From positions 32,001 through 91,459 of the forward strand of contig JALSNJ010000033.1 in assembly GCA_026987025.1 (NCBI GenBank): a stretch of 59,459 nucleotides of DNA, read 5' to 3'. A model generated the notes under the pieces. The model had not been told where the DNA came from. It worked only from the letters and a program-made list of their open reading frames with translations, and did no database searches. This stretch comes from Candidatus Aminicenantota bacterium (GTDB lineage: Bacteria; Acidobacteriota; Aminicenantia; S016-38). The position numbers were made by a program, and so were the translations under genes. Of this stretch, positions 15,319 through 29,130 are shown in pieces (the first letter of the stretch is position 1; every line of letters begins with the position of its first letter).

Positions 15319-16905
15319 ATGAGAAAGAGAATCTCCTTAATTTTGGCCCTTGCGATTCTGTTTCCGGGGTTAATTTGGGCCAAGGAGATGAGCAAGGCGG
15401 AAAAAATAGCCTATCTGGCCAAGCCAGCGGTGGTAAGAATTATTTCCTTTGTTCAGGGCGTGGTTTCCTACAGGATGGGAAACGAGGAAAAGCAGGAGAA
15501 GGTGACAGTGGGAGGTATGGGAAGCGGTTTCTTCATAAACCCCGAGGGATACATACTCACGGCGGGCCATGTGGTGGACATAATAAAGAAGGCCAAGGAA
15601 AAACCAGAGGAGGTAAAGCAGAAGATATTAATCAACTTTGTGGCCAGAAAGCTTAAAGAAGAAAATCAGAAGCTAACCATGGAGAATTTCAAACGGTGGG
15701 TAAAAGCTCACCAGCCTCAGGTTACTAAGCTCCAGCCTCAGCCCACTGTCTTCCTCTCTAACTATAAAACCTTCGTTTACGAAATAAAGAAATTCTCTCC
15801 CTTTGTAACAGAACAGGGAAAGGATGTGGCTATCTTGAAAATTGAGAGGGACAACTGCCCTGTCCTCTTTCTCGGGGATTCCTCCTCGGTGGTGGTGGGG
15901 CAGGATGTATGGCTTATAGGCTATCCTGGTTCCGTGGATTTGATGGCCCAGGCAGGGGTTCTGGACCTTAAGAAAACCCTCGTTCAGCCCACCTTGACCA
16001 AGGGGGTAATATCGGCCATAAACGCTGATTATAAAGGTTTAAAGGTCATCCAGTCAGATGTCACAGCTTCCCATGGAAATTCCGGAGGACCACTGGTGGA
16101 CGAGAACGTCAGGGCCATTGGTCTGTTGTCCTTCGGAGCCGTAGAGGTGAACCCCTTTTCAGGCCAGCTGCAGGAGCCCAAGGGATACGAATTTATAATC
16201 CCCATAAACACCGCTAAAGAGTTTATTCGCGATGCTGGGATTCAATTCAATGTGGCATCTGAATTCACCAGGACCTACAACGAGCTTTTAGAGGCCTACT
16301 GGAAGGGGGATTACTTCAAGGCCAGGGATCTGGTGGCCATAGCCCTTTCCTACATGAGGGGGCAGCCGGACCTTCAAAGATTGCAGGCCGATATACTCCG
16401 TCAGATACAGAGAATGCCCGTTTTGAAGAAGATATGGATGCAACACAAGGTTCTGGTTATCGTGGGGATATTGATCGTTCTCCTCATCGTCGGCATACTT
16501 ATCGTGGCCCTGAAGGCTCCTCAAACTGCTGTCCCCACCGAAACGGTGGCTAAGCCCGAAGCCCCTGCTCCTCAGGAAAAACCCACGGTCCTTGAGGCCC
16601 AGGTGGCGGGGAAGGTGGAGATCTTCGTGAAGGGCAGCAAGATAGGGGAGGAAGTGATACCTCCCGAGGGGGCCATAGTGGGCAGGGACCCCACCAGGGC
16701 CAGGATAGTGGTGAACGAACCCATAGTTTCCAAGGTGCACTGCAAGATAGTTCCCCAGGAAAACGATACCTTCCTGGTGGTGGACCTTAACTCCACCAAC
16801 GGGACCTATGTGGGAGGAAATAAGATTTCCCAGGAAGTGGTGAGGGTCGGCGATTCCGTTCAGCTGGGAAAGAAGGGGGATGTGGTCCTTATAGTGAAGA
16901 AATAA
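15319..16905 (+). CDS. Membrane trypsin-like protease with C-terminal FHA domain
   Basis: A 528-residue protein. A signal sequence (1-21) leads into an HtrA-like S1C protease domain with triad H84 (TAGHVVD), D169 (GKDVAIL) and S255 (SHGNSGGPL). No PDZ domain is seen. After a helical region, a second membrane helix (about 377-399) returns the chain to the cytosol, where a Pro-rich linker carries TVLE (423-426) and an FHA domain (about 430-528) with R456, S471, H474 and N494. The layout suggests an envelope protease controlled from inside by phosphothreonine signalling. Last gene of the cluster; a hairpin terminator follows. Confidence 0.9.
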   Translation: MRKRISLILALAILFPGLIWAKEMSKAEKIAYLAKPAVVRIISFVQGVVSYRMGNEEKQEKVTVGGMGSGFFINPEGYILTAGHVVDIIKKAKEKPEEVKQKILINFVARKLKEENQKLTMENFKRWVKAHQPQVTKLQPQPTVFLSNYKTFVYEIKKFSPFVTEQGKDVAILKIERDNCPVLFLGDSSSVVVGQDVWLIGYPGSVDLMAQAGVLDLKKTLVQPTLTKGVISAINADYKGLKVIQSDVTASHGNSGGPLVDENVRAIGLLSFGAVEVNPFSGQLQEPKGYEFIIPINTAKEFIRDAGIQFNVASEFTRTYNELLEAYWKGDYFKARDLVAIALSYMRGQPDLQRLQADILRQIQRMPVLKKIWMQHKVLVIVGILIVLLIVGILIVALKAPQTAVPTETVAKPEAPAPQEKPTVLEAQVAGKVEIFVKGSKIGEEVIPPEGAIVGRDPTRARIVVNEPIVSKVHCKIVPQENDTFLVVDLNSTNGTYVGGNKISQEVVRVGDSVQLGKKGDVVLIVKK

Positions 16906-16910
16906 GACAG

Positions 16911-16934
16911 GGACCGGTTCCGGGCCGGTCCTTT
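16911..16934 (+). terminator. Hairpin terminator after the kinase cluster
   Basis: GGACCGG (16911-16917) and CCGGTCC (16925-16931) form a 7-base GC stem around a 7-base loop, followed by TTTCC. The U-tract is short. It lies between the protease-FHA gene and the secA promoter. Confidence 0.65.
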
Positions 16935-16952
16935 CCTTCCCCACCCATCCCG

Positions 16953-16961
16953 TGTTAGAAT
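16953..16961 (+). promoter_or_regulatory. Extended -10 promoter of secA
   Basis: TGTTAGAAT at 16953-16961, with no clear -35. The secA ATG lies 25 bases downstream, after a GCGGAGGA Shine-Dalgarno. Confidence 0.5.
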
Positions 16962-16986
16962 AGTATTGAACTAAGCGGAGGATACT

Positions 16987-21901
<4,915 letters not shown>

Positions 21902-21922
21902 AAATTGAAAAGGAGGTGAAAA

Positions 21923-22678
21923 ATGGGACCGGGTTTTACGGTGGGCATTATAGTTCTTCTTTACCTTTTGAGCTGCATTAAGATCCTGAAGGAATACGAG
22001 AGGGGGGTTATTTTCAGGCTTGGAAGGGCCCTGAGCAAGCCCAAGGGTCCGGGGATAATTCTGGTTTTTTATCCCATAGACAAAATGGTGAGGGTGAGCC
22101 TCAGGACCATAGTCCACGACATCCCTCCCCAGGATGTCATAACCAAGGACAATGTCTCGGTTAAGGTCAACGCGGTGGTTTACTTCAGGGTATTTGACCC
22201 GCTGAAGGCCGTCCTACAGGTGGAAAACTTCTATTACGCCACTTCCCAGCTGGCCCAGACCACCCTCAGGAGCGTTCTCGGGGAGGTGGAGCTGGACGAA
22301 CTTCTGAGCGAGAGGGAAAAGTTAAACGCCAGCCTTCAGGAAATCCTGGATAAGCACACGGACCCCTGGGGCATAAAGGTTCAGATGGTGGAGATAAAGC
22401 ATGTGGACCTTCCCCAGGAGATGCAGAGGGCCATGGCAAGGCAGGCGGAGGCGGAGAGGGAGAGGAGGGCCAAGATAATCAGCGCAGAGGGAGAATTTCA
22501 GGCAGCCAGGAAGCTGGCGGAGGCCTCCAAAATACTGGCGGAGAACCCCATTTCCATTCAGCTACGCTTTCTGGGGACCCTCTCCGAAATTGCCACCGAG
22601 AATACCTCCACCATAGTTTTTCCCATTCCCATTGAGTTCTTCAGCTTCCTGAGGAAGAAGGAAAACCAGCTCAAGTAA
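21923..22678 (+). CDS. Stomatin-like SPFH protein (slipin)
   Basis: A 251-residue slipin. An N-terminal membrane anchor (residues 5-20) is followed by the SPFH domain ([11 protein letters not shown], then [23 protein letters not shown]) and a charged coiled-coil region ([18 protein letters not shown]). Slipins form large oligomers at the membrane and are often paired with an NfeD-type protein or protease, but none adjoins it here. The Shine-Dalgarno is AAGGAGGTGA. The next gene starts on the base after the stop. Confidence 0.93.
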   Translation: MGPGFTVGIIVLLYLLSCIKILKEYERGVIFRLGRALSKPKGPGIILVFYPIDKMVRVSLRTIVHDIPPQDVITKDNVSVKVNAVVYFRVFDPLKAVLQVENFYYATSQLAQTTLRSVLGEVELDELLSEREKLNASLQEILDKHTDPWGIKVQMVEIKHVDLPQEMQRAMARQAEAERERRAKIISAEGEFQAARKLAEASKILAENPISIQLRFLGTLSEIATENTSTIVFPIPIEFFSFLRKKENQLK

Positions 22679-23236
22679 ATGGGGAGAAAAACCTATACCT
22701 ACAGGACCTCCTCCTTCGTGATGGGGGTCCTGATCCTGCTTTTTCTATTTCTGCTTTCCCTTTCCTTTCTGGCCGGCTATTACTTGGGCAGTAATTCCAG
22801 GGCCCCTTCTCCCTCTGAAAGGGAAGGGAAAACAGTGGAGAAAATCCCTGTCAGGGAAGAGGAGGTTAAACCCCCGACCCCTGTCAAAAAAGAACCCATA
22901 AAGCCCGAGAAAGGGGCCCCACAGCCAGGGACCCTGGTGGAGGAAAAAAAGCCCCCGGAAGGCCCTGCCCGGGGAAGGGGGGAAGGAGGCGGCCATTACC
23001 TTCTTCAGGTGGCGGCTCTGAAGAGGGGGGAATCGGCCAGAAGGCTTTCCCAGGAGCTTTCCTCCAGGGGATATCCCTCTAAGGTAGAACTAAAAAACGG
23101 CTTTTACAGGGTCCTGGTGGGTCCCTTTGACCTCAGCCGGGCCCGGGATGTCAGGAAGGAACTCCTTCCTTTGCTGAGAAAACTCAGGGTAAGGCTAAGA
23201 TCGGAAAGGGAGATTTTAATAAGGAGGGCGCAATGA
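22679..23236 (+). CDS. SPOR-domain membrane protein
   Basis: A 185-residue single-pass protein. A membrane helix lies at about 14-35, followed by a Pro/Glu/Lys-rich linker (40-104) and a C-terminal SPOR domain (about 105-180) with YLLQVAALK and the GFYRVLVGPF core. SPOR domains bind glycan strands lacking stem peptides at division sites, so a division or cell-wall role is likely. It begins right after the stomatin stop (TAAATG) and overlaps the acylase gene by 4 bases. Confidence 0.88.
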   Translation: MGRKTYTYRTSSFVMGVLILLFLFLLSLSFLAGYYLGSNSRAPSPSEREGKTVEKIPVREEEVKPPTPVKKEPIKPEKGAPQPGTLVEEKKPPEGPARGRGEGGGHYLLQVAALKRGESARRLSQELSSRGYPSKVELKNGFYRVLVGPFDLSRARDVRKELLPLLRKLRVRLRSEREILIRRAQ

Positions 23237-25488
23237 AGAGGATCCTGTGGGGTCTGGTTCTCATCCTTGCCGGAGTGTATTTTGTGGTTTATTTTTCCCT
23301 TTTTCCCACATCCCCGCTCAAATACCAGGGAGAGATAAGAACCGGAGGGATTTCTTCCCCTGTGAAGATAAGGAGGGACCCATGGGGGATCCCCACAGTG
23401 GAGGCTTCCAACCTCCACGACCTTTTCTTCGCCCAGGGCTTCGTTCATTGTCAGGAGAGATTCTTTCAGATGGACCTATTCCGTCGGGCTGCCCAGGGCA
23501 GACTGGCGGAGCTCTTTGGAGAAAAGGTCCTTCCCCTGGACGAGAGGGCCAGAAGGCTGGGAATAAACCGCTTCAGGTGGAATGGGACTCCGCAGGAGCA
23601 GGAAATCCTCCGGGCCTACGCTGAAGGGGTAAACGCCTGCCTTCAGAGCACCCCCCCTTCCTTTGAGTACAAAATACTCAGGGCAAGGAGGCAACCGTGG
23701 AAAGCCGAAGATAGTCTTTTCGTGGCCCGACTCCTTCAGTGGTCCTTAGCAGGAAATTTTGCGGAGGAGCTGGTCAGGCTTAAGATTTTAAGCCGCAGGC
23801 CGGAGCTCAGGGAAATATGGCCCCTTCTGGACCCGCACTCTTCCCCCGCCGCCCCCTTCATAGTGGAGGGAGGGCAGGAATGGATGAGGGAAATTCCCAT
23901 GGAGGAGTTTACCCCCTTCCTTCCCAGGGGGATGAGCAATAACTGGGTTGTCTCCCCGGGGAGAGCCGGCGGGGGCAGGCCTATTCTGGCCAACGACCCT
24001 CACTTAGGGGTTTCCCTTCCCGGAATATGGTATTTCCTTCGTCTTAAGGCAGGGGAATTTGAAGTCTGGGGCGCTTCCCTTCCAGGGACCCCGGGGGTTG
24101 TGATAGGGAGGAACCGGAACATAGCCTGGGGTTTCACCAACTCCTTTGCCGATGTTCAGGACCTCTACATGGTGGACATAAGGGGAGAGCGGTGTCTTAT
24201 AAATGGGGGCTGGAGCGAGATAAAGACGATTAAGGAAAAATTCAGGGTAAGGGGGAAAGGGGAAGTGGAGCGCACCTTTAAGTGGACGGAGCTCGGTCCC
24301 ATCATCTACGAAAAAAAGGGTAAAGGCCTGGTCCTTAGATGGGTGGGGCAGGACTTCGGACATCTTATAAGGGCCATCTACCTTTTAAACAAAGCCAAAA
24401 ACTGGGAGGAGTTCAGGGAGGCCCTTTCCTTCTGGTCCGTCCCCTCCCAGAATATGGTCTATGCCGATGTTCAGGGAAATATAGGGTATCAGCTCAGCGG
24501 CCTTATACCCAAAAGGAGCTGGAGCGGCCTTTTTCCCATAAAAGAAGGAAACTGGGAAGGTTATTACTCCCTGGACGAGCTTCCCCATGTTTTCAACCCT
24601 GAGGAGGGGCTTATAATAACCGCCAACCAGAGAATAAAACCGGATTTTCCAGCGGCCCCCGATGTCTGCATGGGATACAGGGCCGAGAGGATAAGGCAGC
24701 TGCTTAAACCTAAGGAAAGGATAAGCGTAAAATGGGTGGCTAAGGTCCAGGGGGATGTTAAAAGCCTTTACGCCTGCCGCTTTCTCAAAGCTGCCCTCCC
24801 CCTGGTGGAAGGAAGGGTGAGACGGACGGCTCTGAAGGAACTTCAGGGCTGGGACTGCCTTATTAAGGCGTCTTCCCACACAGCCCTCCTTTACGAACTA
24901 TGGGTTTTAGAGGCCCAGAAGCTGGCCTTCTTCCCCGGGGACCCGGAGCTTCAGAGACTCTACATAAGCGGAGGGGAGGGGAAGGAATTTTCCCTCTTTG
25001 GCCTCAAATCCCGGGAGGCCCTGGTCAGGCTTATTGAAGGGAAAAGGGAGGATGTTCTGCAGAAGGTCTCTTCGGGCAGATATCGCCGCTGGGCTGACCT
25101 TCTGAAGGACGCCTTCCTCAGGGCAGAGAAAAAATCCAGGGGCAAAACCTGGGGGCAGTTCCATTACCTTGACCTGGCCCATCCACTGGGAAGGGTCTCT
25201 TTTCTGCGTCTTCTCTTTGGAACCAGGCTCTCCTTGGGGAAAATACCCTTTGACGGGGATAAGGAGACCGTCCTGCAGGCCGCCTTCAACCCCTTCAACC
25301 TTGGTCCGGTGACCGTGATCCCATCCATGAGGGAAATAATAGACTTCCACCGGGACCGCTGGATATACTACGAGGGACAGAGCGGAGTTCCCTCCCCCCA
25401 TTATTCCGACCTGCTCCCCCTTTATCTTTCCCACAGGTACATTGAATTTTCCAGACCTCCCTTCCGGGTTCTTTACCTGAAGCCCTGA
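23233..25488 (+). CDS. Penicillin-acylase-family Ntn hydrolase
   Basis: A 751-residue precursor of the S45 family. It has an N-terminal hydrophobic segment, the alpha-chain region (HDLFFAQGFVHCQERFFQMD), a spacer, and the beta chain starting at the catalytic Ser S235 in GMSNNWVVS. ANDPHL and the later NRNIAWGFTN stretch are typical. Members mature by self-cleavage before the Ser and hydrolyse amide bonds of beta-lactams, acyl-homoserine lactones or other acylated amines. The actual substrate cannot be told. The residue before the nucleophile is Met rather than the frequent Gly. Confidence 0.92.
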   Translation: MKRILWGLVLILAGVYFVVYFSLFPTSPLKYQGEIRTGGISSPVKIRRDPWGIPTVEASNLHDLFFAQGFVHCQERFFQMDLFRRAAQGRLAELFGEKVLPLDERARRLGINRFRWNGTPQEQEILRAYAEGVNACLQSTPPSFEYKILRARRQPWKAEDSLFVARLLQWSLAGNFAEELVRLKILSRRPELREIWPLLDPHSSPAAPFIVEGGQEWMREIPMEEFTPFLPRGMSNNWVVSPGRAGGGRPILANDPHLGVSLPGIWYFLRLKAGEFEVWGASLPGTPGVVIGRNRNIAWGFTNSFADVQDLYMVDIRGERCLINGGWSEIKTIKEKFRVRGKGEVERTFKWTELGPIIYEKKGKGLVLRWVGQDFGHLIRAIYLLNKAKNWEEFREALSFWSVPSQNMVYADVQGNIGYQLSGLIPKRSWSGLFPIKEGNWEGYYSLDELPHVFNPEEGLIITANQRIKPDFPAAPDVCMGYRAERIRQLLKPKERISVKWVAKVQGDVKSLYACRFLKAALPLVEGRVRRTALKELQGWDCLIKASSHTALLYELWVLEAQKLAFFPGDPELQRLYISGGEGKEFSLFGLKSREALVRLIEGKREDVLQKVSSGRYRRWADLLKDAFLRAEKKSRGKTWGQFHYLDLAHPLGRVSFLRLLFGTRLSLGKIPFDGDKETVLQAAFNPFNLGPVTVIPSMREIIDFHRDRWIYYEGQSGVPSPHYSDLLPLYLSHRYIEFSRPPFRVLYLKP

Positions 25489-25500
25489 AGGTCCCTTCGG

Positions 25501-26244
25501 ATGGTTGAGAAGGTCCTTACCTACCTTTTCCTCCCTCCGGGAGGAATAGTTGTCCTCCTTCTGAGCAGCTATTTCCTGATAGGAGGCGACAGGAGAGCAG
25601 GCAAGGCTTTGCTTCTGGCCTCGGCGATTTTCCTTTACCTCCTATCCCTTCCCCCGACAGCTAACCTTCTTCTTTACCCTCTGGAGAGTCCGTATTTTAA
25701 AAGCCCCAGGACCAGGGCCCAGGTTATTGTGGTTTTAGGGGGAGGTTCCTATGACAGGTGCGGAGGAGAAGTCTGTCTTACGGAGTCCTCCCTCAAAAGG
25801 GTTTTAAAAGCCTTTCTTTTGTGGAGGAAGACGGGGCTTGCCGTCCTGGTAAGCGGAGGGCATCTCAAGAAGAATTCCCCCACCGAGGCGGAGAAGATGG
25901 AGGCCCTCCTTCGCCGGCTGGGGGTTAAGGAGATTCTTAAGGAGGAGAGGGCCATAAACACCAGAGAAGAGGCCCGGGAGGTGGGCAGGATCCTCAAGGA
26001 AAGGGGGTGGAACAGGGTCTATTTAGTGACCTCCGCCTTCCACATGGGAAGAGCCCTCTTTGCCTTCCGCTCCCGTGGAATAGATGCGGTCCCCGTGGCT
26101 ACCGATTTCCGCTCCGGGATGGGAGGTTTTCCCCTGCTTCCCAACTCCAAGGCCCTGGATAACTCCTTCATCGCCCTCCACGAATACTTAGGTATTGTCT
26201 ATTATCGCCTGAGGGCGTGGCTTTCATCAGAGAACGCACCCTGA
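25501..26244 (+). CDS. DUF218 / ElyC-SanA-YdcF family membrane protein
   Basis: A 247-residue protein with two N-terminal membrane segments (about 6-27 and 34-53) and a DUF218 domain. Signatures are VIVVLGGG, LVSGG, the INTREEA stretch and LVTSAFHMGRA. E. coli ElyC, a relative, affects peptidoglycan and lipid-carrier metabolism. It follows the acylase gene by 12 bases. Its last 77 bases overlap the yibQ-like gene on the opposite strand, and both C-termini look genuine. Confidence 0.85.
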   Translation: MVEKVLTYLFLPPGGIVVLLLSSYFLIGGDRRAGKALLLASAIFLYLLSLPPTANLLLYPLESPYFKSPRTRAQVIVVLGGGSYDRCGGEVCLTESSLKRVLKAFLLWRKTGLAVLVSGGHLKKNSPTEAEKMEALLRRLGVKEILKEERAINTREEAREVGRILKERGWNRVYLVTSAFHMGRALFAFRSRGIDAVPVATDFRSGMGGFPLLPNSKALDNSFIALHEYLGIVYYRLRAWLSSENAP

Positions 26245-27067
26245 CCAGGGAGAATTCCCGGGGAAGGGAAGCGAGAAGCTCCGGCAGCGTCTCCATGGTT
26301 ATCCATCTTGCGTGGGCAATTCCCACGGCGAAGCCCTTCCGGCGGGCCACCTCCAGAAGCCTTTTCCACTGGGCCTTTATGTAGGAGGGTTCCTGAAGAT
26401 TGTCCAGAAAAACATCCCTCCTGAGGGCCCTTATCCCCATTTTCCTGGCCAGCCCCATGGCCGTGGAGCGGCCCGAAGTCCAGCTGTCCAGGAAGAAGAG
26501 TCCGGTGCCCTTAAGCAGAGATAAGAAGGTCCTCATGGCCTCAGGGTCCGAGGTAAACAGGGAACCTTCGTGGTTGTTTATACCCACGGGAAAGGGAACC
26601 TGCCTCAGGGCTTCCTTTAGCCTTCCTTCCATTTCCCTTCTGCTCATGTTTACCCTGAGCATCCCCCTTTCCAGAAGCTCCGGGTTCTGGGGTTCCATGG
26701 GAAGGTGAAGCATGACATCAAAACCCTTAGATTTAAGGTAAAGCGTGGCCCACAGAGAGTATTCCCTGAAGGGAAGGACCGAAGGGGTAACCTCCCTGGG
26801 GAGGGTGGCTACCCTGTAAACCATCTCCCTGCTGGCCCCCACATCGTCTATTACCAGGGCTATGGAGTATTCCTTTTTTCTTAGGGGGCGAGCGGGTTTT
26901 TTCTCCGGTGAAGGTAGAGGGATATTCCCTCCGTAAGTTGTAAGCCTCCTGAAGGTCTTTTCCGGAATATTTCCCCTCCCTTCGCTCCACTGAAGGTAGG
27001 CCAGGGAAAGGGCTGCTGTCAATATGAGGTAAACCAGGACAAGGTTTCTGTATTTTTCAGGACTCAA
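26168..27067 (-). CDS. Divergent polysaccharide deacetylase (YibQ family)
   Basis: A 299-residue protein with an N-terminal membrane anchor (about 8-26) and a divergent NodB-like domain. Family signatures are IALVIDDVG, LHLPMEP, GINNHEGSLFTSD and FFLDSWTSGRSTA, which contain the predicted metal ligands. YibQ is typically encoded beside envC and an S41 peptidase, as here, and is linked to envelope processes without a settled activity. It overlaps the S41-like gene by 11 bases upstream and the DUF218 gene by 77 bases at its 3' end. Confidence 0.88.
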   Translation of the reverse strand: MSPEKYRNLVLVYLILTAALSLAYLQWSEGRGNIPEKTFRRLTTYGGNIPLPSPEKKPARPLRKKEYSIALVIDDVGASREMVYRVATLPREVTPSVLPFREYSLWATLYLKSKGFDVMLHLPMEPQNPELLERGMLRVNMSRREMEGRLKEALRQVPFPVGINNHEGSLFTSDPEAMRTFLSLLKGTGLFFLDSWTSGRSTAMGLARKMGIRALRRDVFLDNLQEPSYIKAQWKRLLEVARRKGFAVGIAHARWITMETLPELLASLPREFSLVRVRSLMKATPSGDNRQYLSIRGGR

Positions 27068-28064
27068 TCCTCTTCAGGCCTTCCTTGAGCAGATGGTCCC
27101 TTTTAACCTTTGTGAATTTTATTTTTTCCTTGCAGGCGTCCTTCCCTTTGTGGAATACACCCATGAGGGGGAGGAGGAAGAAATTGTCGTCCTCAAACTT
27201 CAGCGGGGAGAGGGGACAGGGGGAAGCGGGTTGTTCGGGGGATAGAACCTCTGCACCGCTAAGGGAAAGGGCGTAAACCAGCATGGAGCACGCTCCTACG
27301 CAGGAGCCATCGGTTATGACCACCACCTTTCCCTTAAACTCCCCCCTGAGTTGAACGGTTCTTTCCTCCTTTTCCCCTTTGAATACCAGTTCCAGGTCGG
27401 AGGGAAAAAGGGAGGTCAGGGTAAGAGAAGCTCTCCAGTCCCCATCCACGAAGCTGGTGAGGTCCACTAAAACGCCTTTTCGGTCCATCAGGGATTCCCC
27501 TATTTCATCCACTGTGTGGCTAAATAGCCTGTAAATTATTAGCCTATCCCCTTCCCAGAGGAAGTCTTTCTCAGGAAAATCCCGGACTACCTCCAGGTCC
27601 CTTATCTTGAATTTTCTAAGAAACCTTAACCTTACCCTGCTTTCACCGGGGCCGTAGAGCCTCCACAGGATGTCCTGATGGGTTAAGAGCCTCGTGGGAA
27701 AGCCCTCCACCTCCACCAGAAGGTCTCCGGGCTTTACGCCCTTTTTCTCAGCGTCGCTTCCCTTAAAGACCCTGGTTATAACGAAGGCTTCCCTGCTGTA
27801 TACCCCCTGAAAACCCGGTAATTTGAGCTGAAACCTCCGGGAATAATCCTCGGGCCTCCCCTTCAGGAAGGCATAGCCCTCCCTCTGAACCATTCCCCTT
27901 ATGCCGTTTTCCACCACCTGGGCAGGGTTTACCTCCTCCACATAATCGTTGATTATGTAGTAAAGGGCCCTTCCTAAGAACTCAAACTCATCCTTCTTCA
28001 GGGTGAAGGAAAACACAAGGGCCGCCGCCAGGATTGTCGCCAGAAGGGAAATTTTTTTCTTCAT
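27057..28064 (-). CDS. S41 (CtpA-like) protein, probably catalytically inactive
   Basis: A 335-residue exported protein with a signal sequence (1-20), a PDZ domain (about 85-155) and an S41-type core. In S41 enzymes the nucleophile sits in S-A-S-A-S-E or C-A-S-A-C contexts. Here the matching stretch is DGSCVGACSMLVYAL (252-266), which places G257 where the Ser should be. The usual catalytic Lys motif (PTFGKG) is absent; the chain instead reads EQPASPCPLSPLKF. It is also shorter than typical CtpA. The position between envC and yibQ matches active CtpA genes elsewhere, so it may serve as a binding or regulatory pseudoprotease. Confidence 0.78.
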   Translation of the reverse strand: MKKKISLLATILAAALVFSFTLKKDEFEFLGRALYYIINDYVEEVNPAQVVENGIRGMVQREGYAFLKGRPEDYSRRFQLKLPGFQGVYSREAFVITRVFKGSDAEKKGVKPGDLLVEVEGFPTRLLTHQDILWRLYGPGESRVRLRFLRKFKIRDLEVVRDFPEKDFLWEGDRLIIYRLFSHTVDEIGESLMDRKGVLVDLTSFVDGDWRASLTLTSLFPSDLELVFKGEKEERTVQLRGEFKGKVVVITDGSCVGACSMLVYALSLSGAEVLSPEQPASPCPLSPLKFEDDNFFLLPLMGVFHKGKDACKEKIKFTKVKRDHLLKEGLKRIES

Positions 28065-28077
28065 CCCGTCTATGATA

Positions 28078-29130
28078 TCACCTTTTTCGGAGCCACCTCA
28101 AGGGATTCTGAGCCTCTCCCCCCACTCTGACCTCAAAGTAAAGGGTCCTTCCCTTCCAGAAGGCCCCTTCCCCTAAGCTTCCCAGCCTCTGGCCGGCCTT
28201 TACCTCCTGACCCTTCTTCACAAAGACCTCCAGGAGGTGTCCGTAAACGGTGTAAATCCTTCCTCCGTGGGAAAGGATCACCACCCGTCCGTATCCTGAA
28301 AATCGGGAGACGAATTCCACCACCCCCGCTGCCGCTGCCCTTACATACTCCTGACCCCCCGAGGGTTTTATCTCAATACCAGTGCTCTTTACCCTGGTAT
28401 GGAAAACCGGGTGGATTATGAATCCGAACCTCCTTACAATCCTTCCCCGCAGGGGCCATAGCATTTCACCTCTTTTTACCGCAGGGGGTCTTTCCTCCTG
28501 CTGGAAGTTAAGGTCCGGGGACCTTATCTCCTGCAGAAGCTTTCTTTTCTTTTCCCTGTCCTGCAAAACCCTGGAAAGCTCCTGCTTCAGTCTTTGCCGG
28601 GCCCTTTTCAATCTCCATCTTCTCCACCTGAGACTGCGGAGAAGCTGTTTCTTTTCACGATACGCCCTCCCCAGGCTTTCTTCCTGGGCTCTCTTTTCCT
28701 CCATCAGCTCCCTGTATTTTTTGTATGCTCCGGTGATCCTCCTCTGCAAATAAAGAAGGTAGGTGGGGTCCCTGAAGGAGAAAAGCTCCAGGAGGAAGTG
28801 GGTTTCCGTCCATCGGCGCTTGTAAAGGAAAAGGGCCAGGGTTTTTATTCGTTTTCGCAGAGTTTCAATCCTTCCCTGAAGGTCTTCAATCCTTAGCTTT
28901 CCTTCCTTTATCCTAAGGTCTATTTCCCTGAGTTTTTGGGTCTCCAGGGCTATCCGGGCGTTTATGAGGTTTATCTCCGCCGAAATTCTCTCCAGGCGGT
29001 CGGATATACCTTTACTTCTTTTCTCCAGGAGGGCAATTTCCCTTTCCAGGAGCCTTATTCTGAGCAGGAGGTCCTTTCTGGTTTCCCCCATCAGCAGCCC
29101 TAAAATCAGGAGAAGAGCCGCCTTCCTCAT
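28078..29130 (-). CDS. envC: EnvC-like murein hydrolase activator
   Basis: A 350-residue exported protein: short signal sequence, long coiled coil (about 18-205) and a C-terminal LytM/M23 domain (about 222-350). The zinc motif H-x-G-x-D is replaced by S249-T-G-I-E253, while the later YGHL (H298) remains, so it should be non-catalytic like E. coli EnvC, which activates amidases at the septum. The start at 29130 has GGAG 5 bases before it and overlaps the upstream stop by 4 bases; longer readings lack a ribosome site. It is co-transcribed with the S41-like and YibQ genes. Confidence 0.88.
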   Translation of the reverse strand: MRKAALLLILGLLMGETRKDLLLRIRLLEREIALLEKRSKGISDRLERISAEINLINARIALETQKLREIDLRIKEGKLRIEDLQGRIETLRKRIKTLALFLYKRRWTETHFLLELFSFRDPTYLLYLQRRITGAYKKYRELMEEKRAQEESLGRAYREKKQLLRSLRWRRWRLKRARQRLKQELSRVLQDREKKRKLLQEIRSPDLNFQQEERPPAVKRGEMLWPLRGRIVRRFGFIIHPVFHTRVKSTGIEIKPSGGQEYVRAAAAGVVEFVSRFSGYGRVVILSHGGRIYTVYGHLLEVFVKKGQEVKAGQRLGSLGEGAFWKGRTLYFEVRVGGEAQNPLRWLRKR

